A DNA stretch of 18,922 bases, taken from positions 1-18,922 of the forward strand of contig JBCBTD010000072.1 of the NCBI GenBank assembly GCA_039818825.1, read 5' to 3'. The notes beneath the pieces were generated by a model. The model worked only from the letters and a program-made list of their open reading frames with translations. It was not told the DNA's origin and did no database searches. Positions 1-7,768 of this stretch are shown here, in pieces (within the stretch, counting starts at the first letter, position 1; each line of letters opens with the position of its first letter). The stretch is from JBCBTD01 sp039818825. GTDB lineage: Bacteria > Pseudomonadota > Alphaproteobacteria > Geminicoccales > Geminicoccaceae. Made by a program: the position numbers and the translations under genes.

Positions 1-768
1 CGCGTCGAACAGGTCGTCGGCGGGCGGGCTGCCGTCATGGATTTCGAAATCGCGGCGTTGCAGGAACACCGTGCGCAATGACGCGTAGTAGTCGAGACTG
101 GACCGCTCCAATTCGTCGAGCGGGTCCAAGACCGCCTCGCGGGCGCTGATGATCCGCGTCGCCGTGAACGGTACGGTGACTGCGGCTGGTGCGAAAAAGC
201 CCCAGGGCACGGTACCGAAGTCCACCGCCAATCCTACCGTGTCGCGTACCGTCGAAGGTCCGAGCACCGGGATGACGAAGTACGCGCTGTTTTCCCAGCC
301 CCAGACGCCCAAGGTTTGACCGAAGTCCTCGCGAACCAATTCGCGATTGTAGGGCGGCTCGAGAGCCGCCGCCACGTCGAACAGCCCGCCGACGCCCAGC
401 GTCGAATTGATGAAGAAGCGGCCGATCGCGTTGCCGGCGTCATCGCCTTTACCTTGCAGCGCGCTGTTCAAGAAGTTCACAGGCTCAGCCAAGTTCACGA
501 AGACGTTGTTGACCTTGCGACGCACGACACGCGGCAGCGCAGCGCGATAGACGAGCGCGACCGGCCGGAGGAACGCACCATCGACGACTTGGTTGAACGC
601 GAAGACGCCGCGATTGAAACCCTCGATCGGGTCCTGTGGTGTTTGGGCGTTGGCCGCATCCGGGCTCGCCATGCCGGTTACGCTCAGGGCTCCGAACAAA
701 ACGACTGCGAAGAACCGTCGTGGACGTGCGGCATGGGGCCGAGGACGACGACGCGAGGCGGAACTCAT
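1..768 (-). CDS. mlaA: MlaA (VacJ) family outer-membrane lipid-asymmetry protein, C-terminus cut by window start
   Basis: MlaA works at the outer membrane in retrograde phospholipid transport (Mla pathway), removing mislocalised phospholipids from the outer leaflet. The reading frame is open from an ATG at 768 to the window edge, giving 256 visible residues. Family hallmarks are DPIEGFNRGVFAFN (about residues 46-59), NLAEPVNFLNSALQGK, GRFFINSTLGVGGLFDVA, EDFGQTLGVWG and PVLGPSTVRDTVG, followed by the DPLDELERSSLDYYASLR segment near the edge. The N-terminus is a basic region, a hydrophobic stretch (FFAVVLFGALSVTGMA) and an AxA-type site (AANA before QTPQDP). No cysteine lipobox is visible, although classical MlaA is a lipoprotein. 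The ribosome-binding site is weak. The downstream Mla genes would lie outside the window. Identity is clear; the lack of lipidation is inferred from this start alone. Confidence 0.92.
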   Translation of the reverse strand, partial: MSSASRRRPRPHAARPRRFFAVVLFGALSVTGMASPDAANAQTPQDPIEGFNRGVFAFNQVVDGAFLRPVALVYRAALPRVVRRKVNNVFVNLAEPVNFLNSALQGKGDDAGNAIGRFFINSTLGVGGLFDVAAALEPPYNRELVREDFGQTLGVWGWENSAYFVIPVLGPSTVRDTVGLAVDFGTVPWGFFAPAAVTVPFTATRIISAREAVLDPLDELERSSLDYYASLRTVFLQRRDFEIHDGSPPADDLFDA

Positions 769-933
769 GGGCACATCCCGGAGGCCTGTTGAACGATGCC
801 ATGCACGTGGACGATGAGCCAAGCGCCAGCATGTAAGGTCGTACGCGTTACTCACGCTTGAGCAACCGCCGTTCCTTGTTCGGTCTAGTGTCGCAAGTCA
901 CAGCGCGCAACCGAGGAATCGGGACGAACTCTC

Positions 934-1203
934 ATGGCAAAAGTCATCTTCATGCAGGCGCTGAGCCGGCGTCTTCGAAACGTCCTGGCTGATCGACCCC
1001 ATGTGGCGAGCCTCTTCGAGAGGGCATTGGTCGAGCGCGACGACCACGCCCTGGCCGAGGCGTTCGAGCTGCTGCAGGCTGCACCGAACGAGTCCAGGCT
1101 CGCGGTCGAGGCCGTGATCCTGGACTGGCTCTTCGGTGAAGAGCGGCTGGGGCCGACCGATCCCCTGTCCGAGTTGGAGCGTTCGAAGGCAACGCATCAC
1201 TGA
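934..1203 (+). CDS. Small hypothetical protein (89 aa)
   Basis: I do not recognise this protein. It is predicted soluble and mostly helical, rich in Ala, Leu, Glu and Arg, with no signal peptide or membrane segment. It starts MAKVIFMQALSRRLRNVL and ends in a polar ERSKATHH tail. Third codon positions are strongly G/C, as in neighbouring real genes. The Shine-Dalgarno region is poor: a GGGACG lies about 10 bases upstream and nothing better is seen; an internal ATG at 952 has no better site. It stands alone between mlaA (divergent) and the methionine operon (same strand, about 70 bases before its next start, with a promoter-like element between). It could be a real lineage-specific gene or a chance open frame. 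Confidence 0.5.
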   Translation: MAKVIFMQALSRRLRNVLADRPHVASLFERALVERDDHALAEAFELLQAAPNESRLAVEAVILDWLFGEERLGPTDPLSELERSKATHH

Positions 1204-1226
1204 AGCTAGGCAGGTACCTCGGTTCG

Positions 1227-1257
1227 TTGACAACGAAATAAGCATATGTGCATATGC
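1227..1257 (+). promoter_or_regulatory. Putative promoter and operator of the arsR-MT/metF/metH operon
   Basis: A perfect TTGACA (-35 box) lies at 1227-1232. From 1242 to 1257 is a perfect inverted repeat, GCATATG-TG-CATATGC (7-base arms, 2-base spacer). The right arm occupies the place expected for a -10 element: CATATG at 1251-1256 is 18 bases from the -35 box, though it matches TATAAT poorly. A protein bound to the palindrome would block RNA polymerase. ArsR/SmtB dimers bind short AT-rich dyads over promoters, and the next gene encodes such a protein, so autoregulation is a reasonable inference. Transcription would start near 1262, leaving a very short leader that contains the GAGG at 1266-1269. 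Confidence 0.55.
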
Positions 1258-1274
1258 GCCTCTGTGAGGTGCAC

Positions 1275-2252
1275 ATGGATGTCGATTCACCGCTGTCACG
1301 AGTACTCGAGGCGCTGCGCGCGGCGGCCGAACCGACGCGGTTGCGGCTCATCGCCATCTGCGCGGCCGGTGAGTGGACCGTCACCGAACTGACGCAGATC
1401 GTCGGTCAGTCGCAGCCGCGGGTTTCGCGACATCTCAAGGTGTTGGCCGAGGCCGGCTTGCTGGACCGCTTCCGCGAAGGCAACTGGGTCTTCTATCGGT
1501 TGGCTGACCGTACGGAGGGCATCGCGCGGCGGCTCGTCGATCTGCTGCCGCCTGCTCCTGAACTGGAACGCGACCAGCGGCGCCTCGAAGACATCCGGGC
1601 GGAGCGGCAGCGCCGTGCCCGTGTCTATTTCGACGAACACGCTGCGGAGTGGGAGCAGGTGCGGCGGATGACCGTGGCCGACGAGGAAGTCGACCGGGCG
1701 CTGTCGGAACTGCTCGACGAGGAGCGTCCGGCGACGATGATCGACATCGGCACCGGCACCGGTCACATGCTCGAGGTGATGGCGTCCCGCCTCCGTTCCG
1801 GTCTCGGGATCGACCTGTCCCTGGAGATGTTGGGTGTCGCCCGCGCCAATCTGGAGGCGGCGGGTGTACGCAACTGCCAGCTGCGCCACGGCGATATGTA
1901 CCAGCTACCGGTGCCGGATCGGACCTTCGACGCCGCCGTCCTCCATCAAGTGCTGCACTTCGCCGAGGATCCCGCCGCCGTGATCCGCGAGGCAGCACGT
2001 GTGCTGGCGCCGGGTGGCCGGCTGATCATCGTCGATCTGCGCACCCACGGCATCGAGACGTTGCGCGACAGCTTCGCCCATCGGCGCCTCGGTTTCGGCG
2101 ACGAGGAAGTGGCGGCTTGGGTCACCGAAGCCGGCCTTGAGTTCACCGTTGCCGCGCGCTTGGGCGGCAAAGTCACCGAAACCGTGGTCTGGGTGGGGCG
2201 GGGTGCGGCGGCCGAAGCTGCTCTACCAGCGCCCCGCAGGGCCGTCGCATGA
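1275..2252 (+). CDS. ArsR-family HTH regulator fused to a SAM-dependent methyltransferase domain
   Basis: A 325-residue two-domain protein. Residues about 8-90 form an ArsR-type winged helix: AAAEPTRLRLIAICAAGEW, recognition helix SQPRVSRHLKVLAEAGLL (46-63), wing REGNWVFYRL. The ArsR metal box (ELCVCDL) is absent, so metal sensing is unlikely. A charged linker (95-125) leads to a class I methyltransferase fold with motif I IDIGTGTGHML (156-166), acidic GIDLSLEML, and later LRHGDMYQLPVPDRTFDAAV and ARVLAPGGRLIIVDL. This fusion upstream of metF-metH recurs in alphaproteobacteria. By analogy with SahR-type ArsR regulators of the methyl cycle it may respond to SAM or S-adenosylhomocysteine (inference). 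I chose ATG 1275 because GAGG lies 5 bases upstream; in-frame GTG 1248 and ATG 1254 sit inside the palindrome and lack a Shine-Dalgarno. The stop overlaps an ATG at 2249. Confidence 0.9.
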   Translation: MDVDSPLSRVLEALRAAAEPTRLRLIAICAAGEWTVTELTQIVGQSQPRVSRHLKVLAEAGLLDRFREGNWVFYRLADRTEGIARRLVDLLPPAPELERDQRRLEDIRAERQRRARVYFDEHAAEWEQVRRMTVADEEVDRALSELLDEERPATMIDIGTGTGHMLEVMASRLRSGLGIDLSLEMLGVARANLEAAGVRNCQLRHGDMYQLPVPDRTFDAAVLHQVLHFAEDPAAVIREAARVLAPGGRLIIVDLRTHGIETLRDSFAHRRLGFGDEEVAAWVTEAGLEFTVAARLGGKVTETVVWVGRGAAAEAALPAPRRAVA

Positions 2253-2254
2253 TT

Positions 2255-2259
2255 GGAGG
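2255..2259 (+). promoter_or_regulatory. Ribosome binding site deciding the metF start
   Basis: GGAGG lies 4 bases before an in-frame GTG at 2264. An ATG at 2249 overlaps the previous stop as ATGA, but its upstream sequence has only an AGG. If translation began at 2249 this strong site would lie inside the gene. The GTG start also gives an N-terminus (VQLSFEIFPPKNE) that fits the usual short MetF beginning. Confidence 0.55.
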
Positions 2260-2263
2260 TCAC

Positions 2264-3121
2264 GTGCAGCTATCCTTCGAGATCTTTCCCCCGAAGAACG
2301 AGGCTGCGGCCGCCACGCTGGACGCGGCGATGAACGATCTGGCGCCGCTGCCCGGACGATTCCTGTCGATCACCAGTGGCGCGGGCGGCGGCACGCCGGG
2401 CGCGACCGCTGACCAGGCCATTGCCTACGCCAACCGGGTCCAGGCGCCGGCGCGGCCGCATCTGACCTGCGTCCAAGGCACGCGTGTCGAGATCGAGGCC
2501 ACCGTGCGCGCCCATCTTGCGGCTGGGATCGACCGTTTCGTGGCGTTGCGCGGTGACGCGCCGGACCCGGACGGCACCTATCGGCCGCTCGTGGAAGGTT
2601 TCGCGTTTCCGGACGAACTCGTCGGCGCTTTGAAGACCTGGGGGTGTCGCGACGTCGCGGTCGGCGCCTATCCCGAAGTCCATCCGGAAGCCGCCAGCGC
2701 CGACGCCTGCCTCGACTATCTCAAGCGCAAGATCGACGCCGGAGCCGACCGGATTCTGACCCAGTACTGCTTCGAGAGTGAGACGCTCTTGCGTTGGCGC
2801 GACAAGGTCCGTGCCGCCGGCGTCACCGTGCCGATCGGTGTCGGCATCATGCCGGTCGGCAACTATCCGCAGATCAAGCGCTTCAGCGAACGTTGTGGGG
2901 CGAGCGTTCCGGCGTGGCTCGGCGAGGCGTTCGACGGGTTCGAGCCCGGCTCCGAAGCAGCGCACGCCGTCGCAGTCGATGTCGCTGCTGGCTACTGCCA
3001 GACGCTGATCAAGGCCGGCATCGAGCACTTGCACATGTACACCTTGAACCGCAGCGCGCTCACGCTCGCCGTCGTGGCGCGGCTCGAAGCCGGACCCGAA
3101 GCGGTCCGCTGGGCGGCCTGA
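2264..3121 (+). CDS. metF: 5,10-methylenetetrahydrofolate reductase (MetF)
   Basis: MetF is a cytoplasmic FAD enzyme that reduces 5,10-methylene-THF to 5-methyl-THF, the methyl donor for MetH immediately downstream. The protein is about 285 residues, normal for bacterial MetF, and spans the whole TIM-barrel family. Landmarks are SFEIFPPKNE at the N-terminus (with the catalytic-type Glu), HLTCVQGTR, FVALRGDAPDPDG (the RGD segment), VGAYPEVHPEA, RKIDAGADRILTQYCFE, VGIMPVGNYPQIKRFSE and the C-terminal GIEHLHMYTLNRS. The gene is translationally close to the ArsR-methyltransferase gene and 62 bases before metH, so the three probably form one operon under the palindrome at 1242. The start could also be ATG 2249, adding five residues. 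Confidence 0.95.
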   Translation: MQLSFEIFPPKNEAAAATLDAAMNDLAPLPGRFLSITSGAGGGTPGATADQAIAYANRVQAPARPHLTCVQGTRVEIEATVRAHLAAGIDRFVALRGDAPDPDGTYRPLVEGFAFPDELVGALKTWGCRDVAVGAYPEVHPEAASADACLDYLKRKIDAGADRILTQYCFESETLLRWRDKVRAAGVTVPIGVGIMPVGNYPQIKRFSERCGASVPAWLGEAFDGFEPGSEAAHAVAVDVAAGYCQTLIKAGIEHLHMYTLNRSALTLAVVARLEAGPEAVRWAA

Positions 3122-3183
3122 CCGCCGCCGACCCTCGCTGCATCCGATCGTCCGACAGCCCGTAGCCGATAGAAAGCGTCCCG

Positions 3184-6100
3184 ATGGCTTCCTTTCTCGA
3201 TGTAGCCCAACACCGCGTGCTGCTGTTCGACGGCGGTATGGGCACCCAGATCCAGGCCGCCGATCTCGAGGTCGAGAGGGACTTCTGGAACCAGGAGAAC
3301 TGCTCGGAGATTCTCAACCTGTCGCGGCCGGACTTCGTGCGCGAGGTGCATCGGACCTACCTTGCGGCGGGCGCGGAGGCGGTCGAAACCAACACCTTCG
3401 GCGGGTCGCCGATCACGCTCGGTGAGTTCGACCTGACCGACAAGACGCTGGAGATCAACCGCCGTGCAGCCGAACTGGCGCGTGAGGCGATCGAGACGTT
3501 TCCAGCCGATCGGCCACGCTTCGTCGTCGGCTCGATCGGCCCGGGCACGCGGCTGGCGAGCCTTGGCCAGGTTCCCTACCGGGTGCTGGAAGACGCCTTC
3601 GCCTTGCAGGCCCAAGGTCTGATCGACGGTGGCGTCGACGCCTTCCTCGTCGAGACCTGCCAGGACACACTGCAGGTCAAGGCCGCGGTGAACGGTTGCC
3701 GCCGAGCGCTCCGGGACGCCAACGTCAGCGAGACCGACCGGCCGATCATGGTCCAGGTCACGGTCGAGACTACCGGTACGCTGTTGGTCGGCCCGGACAT
3801 TACTGCCGCTGCGGCCGTCGTCGACGCGCTTGACGTGCCGTCACTCGGCCTCAACTGCGCCACCGGTCCGCGGGAGATGGCCGAGCATGTCCGTTATCTG
3901 GGGCAGAACTGGTCCGGTTTGATCTCGATCCAGCCCAATGCCGGGTTGCCCGAGCTGGTCGAAGGCAAGACCCACTACCCGTTGACGCCCAAGGAACTCG
4001 CGGGCTGGCTGGAGCGGTTCGTGCTGGAGGACGGTGTCGCCATGGTCGGCGGTTGCTGCGGCACCACCGGCGAGCACATCGCGGCCATCGACGCCATGCT
4101 CCGCCGCCTCGCCGACGGCGGCGACCGGCCGCGGCTGGCGCCGCGTAGCGTGACGCGCACACCGCAAGTGGCATCGCTCTACTCGGCCGTGCCACTCCGC
4201 CAGGAGAACGCGTATCTGGCCATCGGCGAACGTTGCAATGCCAACGGCTCACGCAAGTTCCGCGAGCTCCAGGAAGCTCAGGACTGGGACGGCTGCGTCG
4301 CCATGGCGCGCGAGCAGGTCAAGGAAGCCTCGCACACGCTCGACGTCTGCACGGCCTTCGTCGGCCGTGACGAGGTCGCCGACATGACTGCGGTCGTCGG
4401 GCGGTTGCGCGGCGCGGTCGACGCGCCTTTGGTGATCGATTCGACCGAGTATCCGGTGCTCGAAGCCGCTTTGGAGCTCTATGGTGGCAAGGCCATCATC
4501 AACTCGATCAACTTCGAAGACGGCGAAGAGCCGGCCAAGAAGCGTTTGGAGCTGGCCAAGGTCCACGGCTCGGCGGTGGTCGCGTTGACTATCGACGAGG
4601 AGGGCATGGCCAAGGAGGCCGCGCGCAAGGTCGAGATTGCCGATCGGCTGATCCGGTTCGCGGGCGAGGGCTTCGGTGTGCCGGTCCACGACATGCTCAT
4701 CGACCCGCTGACCTTCACGATCTGCACCGGCAACGCCGACGACCGCAAGCTGGCCATCGAGACGCTCGACGGTATCGAGCAGATTGCCGAGCGCCACCCC
4801 GAAGTGCAGCTCATTCTCGGACTTTCCAACGTGTCGTTCGGCCTGAATGCCGCCGCCCGCCACGTGTTGAACTCGGTCTTTCTCGACGAGGCGCTGAAGC
4901 GTGGCCTGACGGGTGCGATCGTCCACGTCTCGAAGATCATGCCGTTGCACGCCATCCCGGCCGAGGAGGTCGAAGCCGCGCTCGATCTGATCTACGACCG
5001 TTGGCAAGGGGACCGCGACCCGCTCCAGCACTTCATGGCGTTGTTCGCCGACCGCAAGGCCGCGGCCAAGGTCAAGAAGGAGCGCCCAGAAGCGGTCGAG
5101 GAACGGCTCCAGGAACGTATCGTCGACGGTGACCGTATCGGCCTCGAGGCCGACCTCGACGAGGCCATGGCGAAGATGCCACCCTTGGACATCATCAACG
5201 TGCATCTGCTCGCCGGCATGAAAGTCGTCGGCGACCTCTTCGGTGCCGGCAAGATGCAGCTGCCGTTCGTGCTCCAGTCGGCGGAGACGATGAAGGCCGC
5301 CGTCGCGCACCTCGAGCCGCACATGGAGAAGGTCGAGGGCCAGGAGAAAGGCACGATCATCATCGCCACGGTGAAGGGCGACGTCCACGACATCGGCAAG
5401 AACCTGGTCGACATCATCCTCACCAACAACGGCTACCGGGTCATCAATCTCGGGATCAAGCAGCCGTTGAACGCGATCCTCGAGGCCTACGACCAGCACG
5501 GTGCCCAGGCGATCGGCATGTCGGGCTTGTTGGTCAAGTCGACCGTGATCATGCGTGAGAACCTGGAAGAGATGCGGCGCCTCGGTCACGAGGTTCCGGT
5601 GATCCTCGGCGGTGCAGCGCTGACTCGCGCCTATGTCGAGGACGACTGCGCGGTGGCTTACGGTGATGGTCGTCCAGTGGTCTACGCCCGCGACGCGTTC
5701 GACGGGCTGAAGATCATGGACACGGTCGTCGCCAACGAGCTCGACGGCTTCCTCGAAGCGGAGCGTGACAAGCGCAAAGGTCGCACGTCGTCGAAGAAGC
5801 ACCGGACCCTGACGGTGGTCGACGATCAAGCAGCCATGCGCCCGGTCGATGCCGCCGAGACCAAGGTACGCCGGGACGAGCTGGCGGTCGGCGTCGACGT
5901 GCCCGAGCCGCCATTTTGGGGGCCGAAGCTGCTCGAATACGTGGTGCCGAAGGCACTCGTTCCCTACCTGAACGAGAACATGCTCTATCAGTTCCACTGG
6001 GGCTACAAGAAAGACGGCCGCACGCTGTCCGAGTTCACCAAGTGGGCGCAAAAAGAGCTGCGGCCGATTCTCGCCGATCTCATCGCCGAAACCGATCGCG

Positions 6101-6690
6101 ACAAGGTCTTCAAGCCGCAGGCGGTCTACGGCTACTGGCCGGCAGCGGCCCAGGGCAACGACGTCATCTTGTTCCGGCCGGGTACCGATGAGGAAGTGGC
6201 GCGATTCAAGCTGCCGCGTCAGGCCCGCGAGGGCGGCCTCTGCATCGCTGACTTCCTGCGTGATGTCGACAGCGGCGAGCGCGATGTCCTCGGCCTGCAG
6301 GTCGTGACCGTCGGCCAGCACGCGTCCGAGGTCGCACGCGAGTGGTTCGCGGCCGATCGCTACAATGATTACGTCCGGCTACACGGCCTCGGTGTCGAAC
6401 TCGCCGAGGCGTTGGCCGAGTACGTCCACAAACGCATCCGTGCCGATCTCGGCTTCGCCCACGAGGACGAGCGCGACGTCCAGGCGCTGATCAAGCAAGG
6501 CTACCGGGGCTCGCGTTACAGCTTTGGCTATCCCGCCTGCCCCAACATGGCCGACCAGCGCATCCTGCTCGACCTGCTCGATGCAAGCCGGATCGGCCTG
6601 GAGATGAGCGAGGGCGACCAGCTCCACCCCGAGCAGTCGACCAGCGCCATCGTGCTGCATCACCCACAGGCGCGGTACTTCAACGTTTGA
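3184..6690 (+). CDS. metH: Cobalamin-dependent methionine synthase (MetH)
   Basis: MetH transfers the methyl group from 5-methyl-THF to homocysteine through methylcobalamin. At 1168 residues it is close to full length (E. coli 1227). Domains in order: homocysteine-binding barrel (1 to about 320) with zinc ligands Cys225 (in NCATGP) and Cys291/Cys292 (in GGCCGTTG); pterin-binding barrel (about 340-620) starting IGERCNANGSRKF; cap domain (about 640-720); cobalamin domain with DVHDIGKN (733-740), His735 being the lower axial ligand; and the SAM-binding reactivation domain, with RYSFGYPACPN near 1111 and the usual PEQS...ARYFNV ending. From memory, the pterin barrel resembles the actinobacterial type (Mycobacterium MetH) more than E. 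coli. Every module needed for activity is present. The last 11 bases overlap the convergent gene at 6680. The site before ATG 3184 is a weak AGAAAG. Confidence 0.97.
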   Translation: MASFLDVAQHRVLLFDGGMGTQIQAADLEVERDFWNQENCSEILNLSRPDFVREVHRTYLAAGAEAVETNTFGGSPITLGEFDLTDKTLEINRRAAELAREAIETFPADRPRFVVGSIGPGTRLASLGQVPYRVLEDAFALQAQGLIDGGVDAFLVETCQDTLQVKAAVNGCRRALRDANVSETDRPIMVQVTVETTGTLLVGPDITAAAAVVDALDVPSLGLNCATGPREMAEHVRYLGQNWSGLISIQPNAGLPELVEGKTHYPLTPKELAGWLERFVLEDGVAMVGGCCGTTGEHIAAIDAMLRRLADGGDRPRLAPRSVTRTPQVASLYSAVPLRQENAYLAIGERCNANGSRKFRELQEAQDWDGCVAMAREQVKEASHTLDVCTAFVGRDEVADMTAVVGRLRGAVDAPLVIDSTEYPVLEAALELYGGKAIINSINFEDGEEPAKKRLELAKVHGSAVVALTIDEEGMAKEAARKVEIADRLIRFAGEGFGVPVHDMLIDPLTFTICTGNADDRKLAIETLDGIEQIAERHPEVQLILGLSNVSFGLNAAARHVLNSVFLDEALKRGLTGAIVHVSKIMPLHAIPAEEVEAALDLIYDRWQGDRDPLQHFMALFADRKAAAKVKKERPEAVEERLQERIVDGDRIGLEADLDEAMAKMPPLDIINVHLLAGMKVVGDLFGAGKMQLPFVLQSAETMKAAVAHLEPHMEKVEGQEKGTIIIATVKGDVHDIGKNLVDIILTNNGYRVINLGIKQPLNAILEAYDQHGAQAIGMSGLLVKSTVIMRENLEEMRRLGHEVPVILGGAALTRAYVEDDCAVAYGDGRPVVYARDAFDGLKIMDTVVANELDGFLEAERDKRKGRTSSKKHRTLTVVDDQAAMRPVDAAETKVRRDELAVGVDVPEPPFWGPKLLEYVVPKALVPYLNENMLYQFHWGYKKDGRTLSEFTKWAQKELRPILADLIAETDRDKVFKPQAVYGYWPAAAQGNDVILFRPGTDEEVARFKLPRQAREGGLCIADFLRDVDSGERDVLGLQVVTVGQHASEVAREWFAADRYNDYVRLHGLGVELAEALAEYVHKRIRADLGFAHEDERDVQALIKQGYRGSRYSFGYPACPNMADQRILLDLLDASRIGLEMSEGDQLHPEQSTSAIVLHHPQARYFNV

Positions 6691-7726
6691 GCGTGGCAGC
6701 CGCCGTAGCTTCGGCGATGACCACCGACACAGGGAAGTGGTCGCTGAAGCCGTCCTCGTCGACGTTCGTCGCCGCGTCGCCCTTGGGCAGGCCAAAGCGG
6801 ATCGGCCCCTCGCCGACGCGGTGGCTCACCATCTCCGAAAAGGCCTCGATCCGCGCCGTGTCCTCTCGCAAGCACCAGGGACCGCGCCCGTCCAGAAGGG
6901 CGCGCGACGCCAGGATCTGATCGAAGACGTTGCCGTCGCCTCGGTAGTAGAGAGTGCCGTCGATCGTCCGCGCGTTGCCGCGATGATCGATGACCTGCTG
7001 CTCCAGATAGCGCCAAGCCAGGTTGTAGAACTTCGCGGACTCCGTGCGTTCGACGTCGCCTCGCTCCCTCCAGGCCCGGGCGTTGAACCGCAGCGACGGG
7101 TCGAACGGATCGTCGTTGAAATCGCCGACCGCAAGGATCGCCGTCGTCGGCCCCAGCTCCTCGCGGATCCGCTCGTGCCAGTAGCTGACGGTCTCGCCGG
7201 CAGTCGCGCGGAAGCCGGCCGAGGCCTCGGCGCCGCCGCTCCGGGAAGGCCAATGGTTGCACATGATGACGAGATCGCGCCCGGTGGTCTTGGTGCGGAA
7301 CGTCGCCTGGAGAATGTCGCGGGTGCCGGTGCGTCGCAGCACGAAATGCGAGAAGACGGTCAGGGGGTCGACGTCGTAGCGATCGGCCGCATGGAGAAAC
7401 GCCGTGTCGATACCGCGGCGATCGCGCTCGGAATCGGCATGTACCACCGCGTAGGCACGGGCCGCCCCGGCGGCCGTGAGGGCGGCCACCAGGGAGTCGA
7501 GGACGAAGCGGTTCTCGACCTCGCAAACGCCCAGGATGTCGGGGCCGCGACCATCGTTCATCTGCACGATGATGCGGGCCAGCTGCGCCAGCTTCCGTTG
7601 GAAGAGTTCCTCCGTCCAGCCGTCCAGATCGCCCCGAATGGCTCGTTCCAGCCATGGCTGACGGGTCGGGTGGCCCTCTGGGGCAAACAGATTTTCGAGG
7701 TTCCAGAACGCAACGAAGTGGTCCAT
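6680..7726 (-). CDS. Endonuclease/exonuclease/phosphatase (EEP) superfamily protein
   Basis: A 348-residue protein of the DNase I/EEP metal-dependent phosphoesterase fold. Conserved blocks in order are AFWNLENLF (residues 7-14, metal-site Asn), ILGVCEVEN (64-72, metal-binding Glu), DIL..TF then CNHWPSR (156-162, His), AVGDFNDDP (199-207, catalytic Asp and Asn) and GFSDHFPVSVVI near the C-terminus (catalytic Asp-His). No signal peptide is seen, so it is probably cytoplasmic. The substrate cannot be told from sequence: nucleic acid, nucleotide and phospholipid phosphoesters all occur in the fold. I chose ATG 7726 because AGGCGG lies 7 bases upstream; a TTG at 7732 abuts that site. It lies 42 bases after the HtrA-like gene and is probably co-transcribed with it. 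Its end overlaps metH by 11 bases, tail to tail. Confidence 0.85.
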   Translation of the reverse strand: MDHFVAFWNLENLFAPEGHPTRQPWLERAIRGDLDGWTEELFQRKLAQLARIIVQMNDGRGPDILGVCEVENRFVLDSLVAALTAAGAARAYAVVHADSERDRRGIDTAFLHAADRYDVDPLTVFSHFVLRRTGTRDILQATFRTKTTGRDLVIMCNHWPSRSGGAEASAGFRATAGETVSYWHERIREELGPTTAILAVGDFNDDPFDPSLRFNARAWRERGDVERTESAKFYNLAWRYLEQQVIDHRGNARTIDGTLYYRGDGNVFDQILASRALLDGRGPWCLREDTARIEAFSEMVSHRVGEGPIRFGLPKGDAATNVDEDGFSDHFPVSVVIAEATAAATLKR

Positions 7727-7768
7727 CGCCAACCCGCCTACTCGACTCGTGCCGGCGCTTCCGAGCCC

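Noticed and set aside
1100..1275. A SAM-responsive riboswitch (for example SAM-II) before the metF/metH operon
   Set aside because: No recognisable aptamer is visible between the small ORF and the regulator gene. The predicted leader is too short; the palindrome points to protein control.
4249..6321. A 690-residue open frame on the minus strand opposite metH
   Set aside because: It mirrors metH codons, is rich in His, Asp, Val and Arg with no family motif, and metH is unquestionable. It is a GC-rich antisense shadow.
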